NCBI GenBank assembly: GCA_964490725.1
Contig: CAZBDU010000002.1
Span: 73,068 to 137,067, forward strand
Direction: 5' to 3'
DNA from: CAZBDU01 sp964490725
GTDB taxonomy: Bacteria > Spirochaetota > Spirochaetia > SZUA-6 > DRHE01
Length of the DNA stretch: 64,000 nt
Below are positions 53,592-63,362 of the stretch, one piece after another; the stretch's first letter is position 1; each line of letters begins with the position of its first letter. The translations under genes were made by a program, and so were the position numbers. Below the pieces are notes generated by a model. The model was not told where the DNA came from. It was given only the letters and a program-made list of their open reading frames with translations, and searched no databases.

Positions 53592-54490
53592 TTCCTAACC
53601 CAAGCTTCGATCCCTGCACTTTCGAATTCCTCTCTGATCCGATTCGTGCTTTCCAGCGACGGGGGCTGCGTACCTTCCAGCCTGAAGCTCTTCCCGATGT
53701 GCACGTATTTGGAGCCGGCAGCGACGTTGAAGGGCAACAGATCCACTCTCTTGACCCGGTTAGCGGAAAGGAACTGAGCGCAGTGTCGCATGTTGGCGAT
53801 GGAATCATTGTAACCCGGGATTACCGGAACGCGCACGATGATCTTCTTTCCCTCCGCGGCAAGTTCCTTCAGATTATCCAGGATCAACTTGTTGGAAACA
53901 CCGGTTAGCTTGACGTGCAGCTGTTCATCCATGTGTTTCAAATCATACAGAAACAGATCTATCAGTTGTATGCTCCTTTCCATCGACGACCACTCAAAGA
54001 ACCCACTCGTATCTAGCGCCGTGGCAATGCCACCGTCTTTGCAGAGCCGCAAGAAGCTCTCAACGAACTCCGGCTGGCCGGCCGGCTCGCCCCCCGACAG
54101 AGTGACCCCTCCACCGGAGTTGATAAAATAGGCTCTGTCCTTCTTGACTTCACGGTACAGTGCTTCCGGGCTCCTCTCGTAGCCGATCATTTGCAGCGCC
54201 GTTGAAGGACACACGTGCGGGCATTCACCACAGTGAGTGCACTTCTCCCAAAGAATCTTCCTTTCTTCGTCCCTTAGCTCCTGCGCACCCGTAGGGCAAG
54301 CCGGAACGCATCGCCCGCAACTGATGCACTTGTTTCTGTAGAAGGCGAGCTGTCCGGAGGGTAGCCACGATTCGGGAGATGCGCACCAGAGGCAGCGCAG
54401 AGGGCAGCCCTTCAAGAAAACAGTCGTACGGATGCCCGGACCGTCATCGGTAGAAAACCGTTTGATGTCGAAAATCAACCCATCAGGCAT
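53588..54490 (-). CDS. Glycyl radical enzyme activating protein (radical SAM), copy 2
   Basis: 300 residues. C29-x3-C33-x2-C36 (GCPLRCLWCASPE), ferredoxin-like pairs KCISCGRCVPACPTGA and KCTHCGECPHVCPSTA, and GGGVTLSGGEPAGQPEF. The start at 54490 overlaps the GRE 2 stop by 8 bases; a longer frame adds non-homologous residues. It should activate GRE 2. It is similar in length and architecture to activase 1 but clearly diverged. Confidence 0.95.
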   Translation of the reverse strand: MPDGLIFDIKRFSTDDGPGIRTTVFLKGCPLRCLWCASPESWLPSGQLAFYRNKCISCGRCVPACPTGAQELRDEERKILWEKCTHCGECPHVCPSTALQMIGYERSPEALYREVKKDRAYFINSGGGVTLSGGEPAGQPEFVESFLRLCKDGGIATALDTSGFFEWSSMERSIQLIDLFLYDLKHMDEQLHVKLTGVSNKLILDNLKELAAEGKKIIVRVPVIPGYNDSIANMRHCAQFLSANRVKRVDLLPFNVAAGSKYVHIGKSFRLEGTQPPSLESTNRIREEFESAGIEAWVRK

Positions 54491-56774
54491 ACAGCAACAG
54501 CCGTGCAATCTGATGATCCTGGTGTTCCTTGGTGAGGTCAACGAAATACGCCTGCCAGCCGCCCACACGAACTCGCAAGTGCCGGTATTTCTCCGGCTCC
54601 AGCTGTGCCCTTCTGAAATCCTCCACGCTATTGACGCTAATGGTAAGCATATTTCCGCCTTTTTCCATAAAGGTCTTTACGAAAGAGATCAAGCGACCAA
54701 GACCTTCTGGCCCCGCAAAGGCTTTCTTGTCCAGGCTGAGATCCAGAGGAGAGCCTGACGGAAGGTCGAGGAAGTTCATTTTCGTAAAGGAGTTTACCGT
54801 CGCCGTGGGCCCTTCGAGAGCGCTCCCTAGCGAAGGAGAGAAATTGGAGCTTACCCCTTCTCCGGACAGCCTGCCATCCGGAAGAGCGGCAACCATGTTC
54901 CCGCCCATCATGAACCACTCAAAAGTGCCCACGCCGGTAACAAAACGGATCTTGCTGGCGCGGTAGGCCTCCGCATGCTCCTTGACCCGTTGTGCAAAAT
55001 AGCCAAGGAGTTCTTTGGCCACGTCGTCCGAATAGTCATCGTCGTTTCCGTATTTGGGGCCGCGGGTGATCAGGATCTGACGCAGGTCCTCTCTGCCTTC
55101 GAAATTCGTATCCAGAGCGACCAGCAGTTCTTTCAGTTCCACCAGCCCTTCCTCATAGACGAGCTTCTTGACGGCGGCCAGGGAGTCGATGGCATGGGAC
55201 AGCCCAAGGAGGAGCAGAGCATGGACTATGTACTTCGCTCCTCCCTGGGTGATGTCCAAGCCTTCTTTCAGGCAGTCATCGACCGTAGCGGAGATGAATG
55301 GAACAGGAGCTATTTCGTTGAGACAGCCATAATAATCCACGACAAGAGCCATTAGCGTTTCGATCTGATGATCCAACTGGCGCTTGTACGCCTCCATAAC
55401 CTGCGCAAAGGAGCTGAAACCCAAGGGATCGGAGGTGTCGATGCCCTCCTTTTTCCCGCATTTGCGGCACCAGCCCTTGTTCAGCGCTAGATCCATACAG
55501 AGGGCGGAATTGATAAGATGATACCTGAACTCGGTTTTTCCGGGAATAAGCGTCTCCCAACAGCCGTCGTTTGCGTAGTCTCTGGCTTCCTCGATGGGAA
55601 CTCCCGTCCTCTCTATGGCCGGAACAATGACCTCGTCGTTGTATACGGTAGGTTGCCCGCTGCCCAACTGGATGATTTGGCACGTCTTTTCCAGTAGCTC
55701 GGGAGGAGAACCCCGGAAAAACCGTACCGTCACGGTTGGATTGGAGAGCTCGTATTTCTGGGTGGCATTCAAGCACAGATAGGTCAGCAGGTTGGTGGCA
55801 TCGGTTCCTTGCGGAGTCTGCCCGGCCAGAATCATATTCTGCATCCACAGTTGATGCAGAATGCCCTTGTCCAGCTTCACCTGCATTCCGCCCAAATGGA
55901 AGGCATAGGGATCCAGGAAGTCCTCGACCAAGATCCGGTCCCTGTAGCGCTCATTGAACTTGAACCAAATGCAGTCGATCAACTCCTGCGCCTCCCGTGC
56001 ACTGAGGGTGCCATTCTGCAAGTCTTTTTGTAGAAAAGGAAATAGATACTGATCAAATCTACCCACAGGAACCAGATTCAATGTACTGTGAAAGGTCAGA
56101 TGAACAAACCAGAAGCTCTGGAGCGCTTCGTGGAAGGTTTCTGGCCGCCTCTCCGGCACTCGCGAACATATCCTACTGATTTTCTCCAGCTCTGCTTTGC
56201 GCTTTTCGTCCTTTTCGCGAACGGCTAGGTCTGCTGCCAGGGTCGCGTAGCGGTGGGCCAGGGCCACCACTCCGTTGCAGCAGATCACAACTGCTTGGCA
56301 GAAATCTCTCTTTTCCTGATCCTTCCGGTCGTGACCCTTTAGGCTTTGAAGGCACCGGAGAGCCTGCGCTTCAATGCCCTTCAGGCCGTTCTTCAGGATT
56401 CTCGTATGCCCGGGTACGTAATGTCCCCATATCGAAAAAGGAGAGACATACTTCTGCTTTGCCTTTTCTTTTTCTGCTTCGGTTGCATATTCCGGGAAAA
56501 GGCTGCCCTTTCCCACGGAGCTCTTGGCCACGATGCCTACAATGAGCTCTTGCTCCTTTATCGCTACGGGCATCTCGGTCAAGGCCTGCTTGAACGCCAA
56601 TGCCTTTCGGATAATCAACGGCAACTTCACTGTTTCCTCGGTGAGCACACTGTGATAGGTCGCGATTACTTCCTTTCCGGTGTGCATTTCATTCTCAAGC
56701 TGCTGCAAAAGAAAGCTTTCTCTCTTGTTTCTTTCTAGAAGACTCCCGTCCAAACAAAGTGTGATATCTTCCAT
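54483..56774 (-). CDS. Glycyl radical enzyme 2 (unusual DGCWE type)
   Basis: 763 residues. Active-site Cys405 lies in YANDGCWETLIPG, with Glu407 in the C-x-E position; the glycyl loop is RVGGWQAYFVDLTKEHQ with radical Gly739. Trp replaces the common Val between Cys and Glu, and the loop reads G-G-W instead of A-G-Y. This is a GRE subgroup whose substrate I cannot name. The ATG at 56774 has TGGAG 8 bases upstream; an ATG at 56792 adds six residues. Downstream coupled to activase 2. Confidence 0.92.
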   Translation of the reverse strand: MEDITLCLDGSLLERNKRESFLLQQLENEMHTGKEVIATYHSVLTEETVKLPLIIRKALAFKQALTEMPVAIKEQELIVGIVAKSSVGKGSLFPEYATEAEKEKAKQKYVSPFSIWGHYVPGHTRILKNGLKGIEAQALRCLQSLKGHDRKDQEKRDFCQAVVICCNGVVALAHRYATLAADLAVREKDEKRKAELEKISRICSRVPERRPETFHEALQSFWFVHLTFHSTLNLVPVGRFDQYLFPFLQKDLQNGTLSAREAQELIDCIWFKFNERYRDRILVEDFLDPYAFHLGGMQVKLDKGILHQLWMQNMILAGQTPQGTDATNLLTYLCLNATQKYELSNPTVTVRFFRGSPPELLEKTCQIIQLGSGQPTVYNDEVIVPAIERTGVPIEEARDYANDGCWETLIPGKTEFRYHLINSALCMDLALNKGWCRKCGKKEGIDTSDPLGFSSFAQVMEAYKRQLDHQIETLMALVVDYYGCLNEIAPVPFISATVDDCLKEGLDITQGGAKYIVHALLLLGLSHAIDSLAAVKKLVYEEGLVELKELLVALDTNFEGREDLRQILITRGPKYGNDDDYSDDVAKELLGYFAQRVKEHAEAYRASKIRFVTGVGTFEWFMMGGNMVAALPDGRLSGEGVSSNFSPSLGSALEGPTATVNSFTKMNFLDLPSGSPLDLSLDKKAFAGPEGLGRLISFVKTFMEKGGNMLTISVNSVEDFRRAQLEPEKYRHLRVRVGGWQAYFVDLTKEHQDHQIARLLLYA

Positions 56775-56796
56775 AGCGCGCACTCCAGTCATGATA

Positions 56797-57576
56797 CTAT
56801 TTCCGTGGCTTACCCAGAGAGGTTTGGTCCGACTTGTTCAGAGCCCTTATGGCCCTGCCGGGACGAGTGATCCACACCGCCACGACCAGCGCAACCAGAA
56901 CAGCTGTCAAAGCAGCCTTCACGTATGGATAGAAGAACGTGGCGGATTTCTCTTCACGGGTCTTGGTGAACATCCAGGCGAAATCGATGTGCTTCAGACC
57001 TTTGCTGAATCTCAGCTTAATCCATTTGGTTTGTTCTGAAAGAATGGGTTCCCCCCCGGGCTGCTGAGTCCGGGGAAAATACACCCAGCAGGTTCTCGAA
57101 TAGTAAGGGCTGGAATAGCCGCGCGTTAGGACCGCCTCCCCCTGCTCCACATTGGCCGGCTGATACCTCTTACCTCTGTCGTCGAACAGCGCGAGGTGCC
57201 AATCCTTGATCTTCGTATACTCCCCGCTCTTTTCATGATAGAGGAAGACTTTGAAGACCAGATTGTTCCGCAGTATGGCCATGACCTCCTCTCTCTTCTC
57301 CTGTTTCTCTTGGTCAGAATAGCCTTTCGCCAAAGCAGTATTCTCAACGTAGGCAAGAAACACATCAAGATTCATGAACGTCACCTTTGCAGCCAAGCCG
57401 GCACCCATTTTTTGCTCCACGCTCCACTTCGTCTCCAGGCCGTAGTACTCAGGAACGGAACCCAGCTCTTTTATTTCCAGGGTCGGCTTGAGCTGTTCAG
57501 CTTCTTGCGCTGAAATCGAAGCTGCAGCTATCACAAGGCAAAAAACCTGAGTAAGAATTCCCTTTCCACTCATCAT
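56797..57576 (-). CDS. Exported protein with C-terminal membrane anchor, unknown function
   Basis: 259 residues. A signal peptide (GILTQVFCLVIAAASISAQ) is followed by a soluble domain of about 190 residues and a membrane helix near the end (YVKAALTAVLVALVVAVWIT) with a short cytoplasmic Arg/Lys tail. Motifs such as YHEKSGEYTKIKDWHLALFD look like a beta-sandwich, but no family is recognised. It lies between the binding-protein and GRE 2 genes. A ribosome site (AAAGGTGA) precedes the ATG-ATG start. A role outside the cytoplasmic membrane in substrate handling is possible. Confidence 0.75.
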   Translation of the reverse strand: MMSGKGILTQVFCLVIAAASISAQEAEQLKPTLEIKELGSVPEYYGLETKWSVEQKMGAGLAAKVTFMNLDVFLAYVENTALAKGYSDQEKQEKREEVMAILRNNLVFKVFLYHEKSGEYTKIKDWHLALFDDRGKRYQPANVEQGEAVLTRGYSSPYYSRTCWVYFPRTQQPGGEPILSEQTKWIKLRFSKGLKHIDFAWMFTKTREEKSATFFYPYVKAALTAVLVALVVAVWITRPGRAIRALNKSDQTSLGKPRK

Positions 57577-57658
57577 TCACCTTTCGTGTCCTACGGGCTC
57601 ATCAACATAACAATTGAAAAACCGGCCATGCATAAGGCGCAAAGGCCACTAGGCCCTG

Positions 57659-58687
57659 CTAGTAGAAAAGCTTGTTGGCAAGAAGATAGTTGTAGTAGTC
57701 CTGCGTCATCTTTCGTGCTTCTGCGGTCCGCGCATCAAACACCTTGATGGGTACCTGCTGTTGCAGGGGCAGCTTCTCACCTTTGAGATACTTTAGCGCA
57801 CTGGTAACGGCTGATTCGCCGAAGTAAGGGCTGTTTTGCACGTCCACACAAAACTCGCCTTTCAGCACCGCTTCCAATGCTTGAACCTGACCATCGATGC
57901 TGGCGATGTATCCGATAAGTTCGTCCCTGCCTGCAGCCTTGATGGCCGCCATAGCTCCTAATGCCATTTCATCGTTATGTGCGTACACTGCGTCGATCTG
58001 CCCCTTGGGAAAGGCTTGCAGCCAGTCTTCGACGATCTTCATGGCATTCTCCCTCAGGAAGTCACCCGACTGGGAGGCGATGATCTTCACATCGGGATAC
58101 TTGCTGACTTCTTCCACGAAGCCCGCGTGACGATCGATCGTCGGCCCAGCGCCGATGGTCCCCTGGAGCTCGATGACGTTGCCTTTATAGGAGCCATTCT
58201 TCTCCTTGAGTTTTTCCAGGAGCACCTTAGCGGCTTCGCGCCCCTCCTGTTTCTGGTCCTGGCTAATGAAGGTAAGGTAGGTTCCCGTCCCCGGCTTGGC
58301 ATCGATGTATCTGTCGATCACGATCAGCGGGACCTTCGCCTTGGTGGCGAGGTCTGCCACAGGGGTTAATGCCTTGGCTTGGAGGGGACTGAGCACCAGA
58401 ACGCTGGGCTTTTTCGATATCAGATCCTCGCAGTCGGCCAACTGCTTCGCCGCGTCGTTGGCGCCGTCCGTCCAAATCAGGTCCACACCTTCCTTCTCTG
58501 CCCAGTATTTCATATCATTGGTCAGAGTGACCCTCCAGGGATGGTTCATCGTGCACTGGGAAAACGCGATAACGTACTTCCCGGCTGGGGCACCCGCCTC
58601 TTCCTTTACGCCTGTTGCGCCTAGATAGGCAAGCGCTAGGGCGACAAGAAATACCATAGCGAACAGCACTGTTTTGTTACACTTCAT
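57659..58687 (-). CDS. Sugar ABC transporter substrate-binding protein (RbsB-like, CUT2)
   Basis: 342 residues. Signal peptide MKCNKTVLFAMVFLVALALA, then YLGATGVKEEAG resembling the spirochaetal post-signal sequence. Type 1 binding fold: YVIAFSQCTMNHPWRVTLTN, LVLSPLQAKALTPVADLA, PLIVIDRYIDA, AVYAHNDEMALGAMAAIKAA. AAGGAGG ribosome site. It binds the substrate of the GRE operon, probably a sugar or polyol-like molecule. Confidence 0.94.
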   Translation of the reverse strand: MKCNKTVLFAMVFLVALALAYLGATGVKEEAGAPAGKYVIAFSQCTMNHPWRVTLTNDMKYWAEKEGVDLIWTDGANDAAKQLADCEDLISKKPSVLVLSPLQAKALTPVADLATKAKVPLIVIDRYIDAKPGTGTYLTFISQDQKQEGREAAKVLLEKLKEKNGSYKGNVIELQGTIGAGPTIDRHAGFVEEVSKYPDVKIIASQSGDFLRENAMKIVEDWLQAFPKGQIDAVYAHNDEMALGAMAAIKAAGRDELIGYIASIDGQVQALEAVLKGEFCVDVQNSPYFGESAVTSALKYLKGEKLPLQQQVPIKVFDARTAEARKMTQDYYNYLLANKLFY

Positions 58688-58740
58688 GAGACCTCCTTGA
58701 CTGTCCTTCTTCCCTATTTATTTTCCCTATGCATGGCCTT

Positions 58741-59736
58741 TCATCGTGCCTGAGCCCGGCCGTTCACGTACACAGCCGACAAAAGGACGATCCCTTTCAC
58801 GACCTGCTGCCAGAAGACGTGAACGTTCAATATGTTCAGCATGTTGGTGAGAACACCCACGATAACTACGCCCAACAGTGTGCCGCCGACCGTGCCTACG
58901 CCGCCGGCCAAGCTTGCACCCCCGATGGCAACTGCAGCAATAGAATCGAGGTTATACCAGACCCCCGCCTCGGGCGGAGAGTACTTGGTTCGCCCAATAT
59001 ATACCAGCACCGCAATCCCGCAGAACAGGCCGGTCAAGGTATAGGCAAGCAGCTTGGCTCGGTCTATCTTGATCCCGGAAAGGCGAGTAGCGTTTTCGTT
59101 CGATCCCACAGCATATAGATAACGGCCAAATTGCGTACGCCCGACCAAGAAGAGCGTAAAGAAGAACACGATGAACCAGAGAATTCCCGCTACCGGTACG
59201 GGTCCCACATACTCCCTGCCGAACAAGAGAAAATTGTCCGGTATCGCCCAGATCGGAGAGTTGTTGTTTACTTCCCGTGCCAGACTGCGGGCAATCCCCA
59301 TCATACCGAGAGTCGCGATGAAAGGAGGGATCTTGCCCTTACTGACCATGATCCCGTTGGCAAAGCCCAGTGCCGAGCCAACCGCCAGCGCGGCCAAGAT
59401 CGAAAGAACGATGCCCTGTCCGCCGGCCAAGAGGAGGGCGCAAATCATAGAGCTGGCGGCAAAAACAGAGCCGACAGACAAGTCAATACCAGCAGTCAGG
59501 ATCACCAGGAATTGACCCATGGCAATAATCCCAATGATCGCGTTCTGAAGCACTAGATTCCAGATGTTCTCCGGCCGGATGAACACCCCCTTGGACAGAA
59601 TCGTAGACACGATGAGGATGAACAGCAGAACGACCCACATCCTGTAGCGAAACAGCAGATCCCTCACTGCCTCTCTGTTCTCCAGGAGCGACAAGCGCTG
59701 CTCTTTCATGTCAACCGCTGAATTCAACCGCTTCAT
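58741..59736 (-). CDS. Sugar ABC transporter permease (RbsC-like), copy 2
   Basis: 331 residues, 8-10 membrane segments; LTAGIDLSVGSVFAASSMIC and AIGGASLAGGVGTVGGTLLG are the conserved loops of the CUT2 permease family. Four bases after the stop of the first permease; a second ATG at 59709 is possible. It probably forms a heterodimer with the other permease. Confidence 0.94.
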   Translation of the reverse strand: MKRLNSAVDMKEQRLSLLENREAVRDLLFRYRMWVVLLFILIVSTILSKGVFIRPENIWNLVLQNAIIGIIAMGQFLVILTAGIDLSVGSVFAASSMICALLLAGGQGIVLSILAALAVGSALGFANGIMVSKGKIPPFIATLGMMGIARSLAREVNNNSPIWAIPDNFLLFGREYVGPVPVAGILWFIVFFFTLFLVGRTQFGRYLYAVGSNENATRLSGIKIDRAKLLAYTLTGLFCGIAVLVYIGRTKYSPPEAGVWYNLDSIAAVAIGGASLAGGVGTVGGTLLGVVIVGVLTNMLNILNVHVFWQQVVKGIVLLSAVYVNGRAQAR

Positions 59737-59740
59737 TCGA

Positions 59741-60649
59741 TTACCTTCTCATACTCACATACACGGCGATCAGAATAACGGCTCCCTTCATCGCTTCCTG
59801 GGTGTACGGAGAGATGTCGAGAAGATTCATAAAGTTGTTGATGATAGTCAGAATGAATGCTCCGACGACAACTTTCAACAGGTTCCCTTCGCCCCCAAAC
59901 AGACTGGCCCCCCCAATAACCACTGAAGCGATCGCGTTCAACTCGTATCCCACACCGCCCTCACAATAGCCGGCCGTAAGCCGGGCCATATATACGAGAC
60001 CGGTGAGTCCTGCGAAAAAGCCGGATAACACGTACACCAGCCAGTAGATTCCTGCGACGTTTACCCCGAACAGGCGAGCCGCCTCGGCGTTTCCACCGGT
60101 TGCGTAGATATGTCGGCCCCACCTGCTCCTGTTCAGTAAGAAGAACATGCCAAGCGCTGCGACCGCCAGAATGATTCCCGGTACCGGAATGAGAGCAACA
60201 TAGCCCTGACCAACAAAATAGAAGGACTTGGGGACCCCGTAGACAACTTCGCCTTTGGCAATGACCAACGCCAGCCCTCTGGCGATCATCATCATACCCA
60301 GAGTGGAAATAAAAGCGGCTATTCTTGCCCTTGCCACCATGAATCCGCTTACCGCCCCCAAGGCCGTGCAGGTGAGCAGGGTCATGAACACCGACAGCGC
60401 TATGCTGTACGGCATCAGTGTGGCCCCGACAACCGAAGCCAGAGCGACTAGGGAGCCGACCGAAAGATCGATTCCGCCGGTTAGGATGACCAGCGTCTGC
60501 CCTACGGCAAGAATTCCCGTGATAGCGCCCTGGCGAATGAGGTTCGTGAGATTGGTGTAGGTAAAGAACTCCTTGGTGGCGAGGCTGGCGATCAAGAAAA
60601 TCCCCGCCAGGATGATGAATATCCCCGATTTCCTGGCGATCTCCCTCAT
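59741..60649 (-). CDS. Sugar ABC transporter permease (RbsC-like), copy 1
   Basis: 302 residues with the same family loops (LTGGIDLSVGSLVALASVVG, VIGGASLFGGEGNLLKVVVG). It overlaps the ATPase gene as ATGA. Two different RbsC-type permeases in one operon are typical of CUT2 systems with a heterodimeric channel, for example autoinducer-2 or rhamnose transporters. Confidence 0.94.
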   Translation of the reverse strand: MREIARKSGIFIILAGIFLIASLATKEFFTYTNLTNLIRQGAITGILAVGQTLVILTGGIDLSVGSLVALASVVGATLMPYSIALSVFMTLLTCTALGAVSGFMVARARIAAFISTLGMMMIARGLALVIAKGEVVYGVPKSFYFVGQGYVALIPVPGIILAVAALGMFFLLNRSRWGRHIYATGGNAEAARLFGVNVAGIYWLVYVLSGFFAGLTGLVYMARLTAGYCEGGVGYELNAIASVVIGGASLFGGEGNLLKVVVGAFILTIINNFMNLLDISPYTQEAMKGAVILIAVYVSMRR

Positions 60650-62178
60650 TGGCTCTGTACACTCCCCTCGAGTGCTATGGCTTCTCTTCTGTCTCGCGGC
60701 AAAGAGTATTGCAGGACCTCTTCCTGATTGGTCTGTTCGGGCAGCAGTTCTTTGGTTATCCTCCCCTCGCTCATGACCAGAATCCTGTCGCTCAAAGACA
60801 GGATTTCCGCCAGCTCGGAAGAAATGAAAACAATCGATACGCCCTCCTTTACCAGGTCATGCATCAGCCGGTATATCTCCACTTTAGCCCCGACGTCGAC
60901 TCCCCGCGTCGGCTCATCCAGGACAAGGATCTTACACTTGGAAGCCAGCCATTTCGCCAGTACCACTTTCTGCTGATTGCCTCCGCTCAAGTGCATCGCC
61001 AACTGCTCCGCAGAGGTAGCTACGATCCTGAGATCTTCGATGAAATGCCTGACGGTTCGGTACAAGTTGTAGAAGTTGATAGCCACGCGTCCGGTGAGCG
61101 CACGTAAAATCGTGAGAGAGATGTTTTCACCAATGGAACGAGTCAACAGCAGACCGTCCTGCTTTCGGTCTTCCGGAACAAGCCCGATGCCAAGCTTCAA
61201 CGCGTGATAAGGGGACTTGACGGATACTTCGTTCCCGTCAAGGAAGATCTGTCCCCCGTCGATGCGATCTGCGCCAACGATTGCCCGAGCCAACTCAGTG
61301 CGTCCCGCACCGACCAATCCGGAAATCCCCAGAATCTCACCTTTGCGCAACTCGAGGTTCACGCTGTGTAAGATTCCTTCGCGATTCAGGTTCCGCACCG
61401 AAAGAACCGTATTGCCGATCGACACTTTCTTCTTGTAGTAGTAGTCTTGAATCTCCCTGCCTACCATGTGGCGGACAACTTCGTCGAAGCCGATCTCGCT
61501 GACGTTCGCCTGCTTGACCTTCTTACCGTCGCGCAGGATGGAGACCCGGTCTCCCAACTCAAACACGTAAGCCAATCGATGGGAAATGAAGATGATGCCC
61601 AGGCCTCTCTGCCTCAGCTTGTGAATGATCTCGAACAACTGCTCCAGTTCCTTCCCGCCGAGCACAGCGCCGGGCTCGTCCATGACAAGGATCCTGCTCT
61701 GGATGGACAGCGCTCTGGCAATCGCCACAAACTGCTGATAAGCGATCTTCAGCTCTCGCACCGGAGTATCCACCGGCAGATCGATGCCCAGAGAGTTGAT
61801 CAGTTGCTTGGCTTCGATCCGGGTCTTCCTCCAATTGATCGTCTTCGCCGCACCGCAGATTTCATTGCCGAGGAAGATGTTTTCCGCCGCGCTCAGATGA
61901 GGCACCAAGTCCAGTTCTTGATAGATAACGCTGACGCCCAGTTGTCTGCCGTGGTGCGGGTCTCGTATCTCCACTTCCTGTCCGCTGATGAAGATGGTTC
62001 CCTTGTCTTTTGAATAGGCTCCGGAAAGGATCTTTATTAAGGTCGATTTCCCGGCCCCATTCTCCCCCACCAGGCAGTGCACCTCGCCCGAATAGAGATC
62101 GAAATCGACGTTGTCCAGAGCGTGGACCCCAGGAAACTCTTTGGCGATGCCGCGCATTTCCAACAAGGCTTCTCGCAT
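60646..62178 (-). CDS. Sugar ABC transporter ATP-binding protein (RbsA-like, duplicated ATPase)
   Basis: 510 residues with two ATPase halves. First: GENGAGKSTLIKIL, signature region LKIAYQQFVAIARALSI, Walker B ILVMDEPGAVLGG. Second: degenerate Walker A GLVGAGRTELARAI, signature LSGGNQQKVVLAKWL, Walker B ILVLDEPTRGVD. In the first half the usual D-E-P-T reads D-E-P-G. The ATG at 62178, with GGGGAGAG upstream, matches the family start (LLEMRGIAKEFPGVHALDNV); a GTG at 62238 overlapping LacI would add 20 residues. Confidence 0.94.
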   Translation of the reverse strand: MREALLEMRGIAKEFPGVHALDNVDFDLYSGEVHCLVGENGAGKSTLIKILSGAYSKDKGTIFISGQEVEIRDPHHGRQLGVSVIYQELDLVPHLSAAENIFLGNEICGAAKTINWRKTRIEAKQLINSLGIDLPVDTPVRELKIAYQQFVAIARALSIQSRILVMDEPGAVLGGKELEQLFEIIHKLRQRGLGIIFISHRLAYVFELGDRVSILRDGKKVKQANVSEIGFDEVVRHMVGREIQDYYYKKKVSIGNTVLSVRNLNREGILHSVNLELRKGEILGISGLVGAGRTELARAIVGADRIDGGQIFLDGNEVSVKSPYHALKLGIGLVPEDRKQDGLLLTRSIGENISLTILRALTGRVAINFYNLYRTVRHFIEDLRIVATSAEQLAMHLSGGNQQKVVLAKWLASKCKILVLDEPTRGVDVGAKVEIYRLMHDLVKEGVSIVFISSELAEILSLSDRILVMSEGRITKELLPEQTNQEEVLQYSLPRDRREAIALEGSVQSQ

Positions 62179-62234
62179 CACTGTGCTCTCCCCTTGACAT
62201 GGCTGCAGACCGGCAGCAGCTTGCTCCAGTCCTG

Positions 62235-63311
62235 TCACTCACTCTTATTCCGCGAGCCTGTTCTTACCGCGAGCAGCTCTGTCCCCCGAACGTTCACCCG
62301 CTCTCCTCGGGAAACCGGTGACGTAGAGTCGCGTACCAACAATCGGGGCGACAGCATCGCCGTCTGTGGGGGCCTGTCTTCGTGGTTCCGGATTCTTTCC
62401 AGTATAAGTTCGCTCGCGTTCTCGGCAATCTCGGCAATCGGATAGTATATCGTAGTAATGGACGGAATGAAGTATTCGTCTAAAGCGATGTTGTCGCACC
62501 CGACGACCGAGATATCCTCCGGCACTCTCATGCCAGCCTGCTGAACACCGCAGATTGCGCCGATGGCCGTAACGTCGTTGTAGGTAAAGATAGCGGTCGG
62601 CCGCTGAACATTCTGCATGAGGCGTTTGGCACACTCCAAGCCCTCACGGTAGGTGAATCCTCCCTTGACGATCAGACTCTTGTTGACCCGCACCCCATAG
62701 TCGCGAAGCGCCCTCAGATACCCAGCCCTCCGATTCAGGCTGTGAGATTGCTCGATGCTTCTATCTATGTAGCCTATGGTTCGGTGCCCGAGCTTCAGGA
62801 GGTGCTCGGTTGCCAGATAGCCCCCTTTGACGTTGTCGACCAACACCATGTCCGCGGCAACGTTCTCGATCTTGCGATCCAGAACTACTACGGGAATCTG
62901 CCTTCGTTGCACCTTCTCCAGGGTCTCGGCACTATTGGACGTCGGCACAATGATGACTCCGTCCACTCGTCTCGAGATGAGCAGGTCGAGATAACCCACC
63001 TCTTTGACGAGCTCATAGGCCGAATTACACGTGATGATGTTGTAGCCTTGAGAAAACAGGAGTGTGTCAAGGGTCCGCACCAGCTCGGCGTAGTATAGAT
63101 TGCAATTGTCGGGGGTGATAATGCCAATGGTGCCGGTCTTTCTCTTGCGAAGGCTGCCGGCCACCAGGTTGGGATAGTAATTGCATTCCTCCATTGCGTC
63201 CTTCACCCTCGCGGTCAGCTCTTTGCTGACGAAGCGGGTCTGGTTGATCACGTGAGAGACGGTGGCAACAGATACCCCGGCTCTGGCAGCGATGTCTCTT
63301 ATTGTCGCCAT
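62235..63311 (-). CDS. LacI family transcriptional regulator of the GRE operon
   Basis: 358 residues. HTH: TIRDIAARAGVSVATVSHVI; hinge NYYPNLVAGSLRKRKT; ligand domain GIITPDNCNLYYAELVRTLD, VIIVPTSNSAETLEKV, AIFTYNDVTAIGAICGVQ. The ATG at 63311 fits the family; the frame stays open to 63350. First gene of the operon and just downstream of a large palindromic operator, so autoregulation plus control of the whole 23-kb unit is likely. The stop overlaps a possible ATPase start. Confidence 0.93.
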   Translation of the reverse strand: MATIRDIAARAGVSVATVSHVINQTRFVSKELTARVKDAMEECNYYPNLVAGSLRKRKTGTIGIITPDNCNLYYAELVRTLDTLLFSQGYNIITCNSAYELVKEVGYLDLLISRRVDGVIIVPTSNSAETLEKVQRRQIPVVVLDRKIENVAADMVLVDNVKGGYLATEHLLKLGHRTIGYIDRSIEQSHSLNRRAGYLRALRDYGVRVNKSLIVKGGFTYREGLECAKRLMQNVQRPTAIFTYNDVTAIGAICGVQQAGMRVPEDISVVGCDNIALDEYFIPSITTIYYPIAEIAENASELILERIRNHEDRPPQTAMLSPRLLVRDSTSPVSRGERVNVRGTELLAVRTGSRNKSE

Positions 63312-63362
63312 CACTCGGACTGCATGCCTATTCCCTTCATATATGTGCATACACCATTTGTA

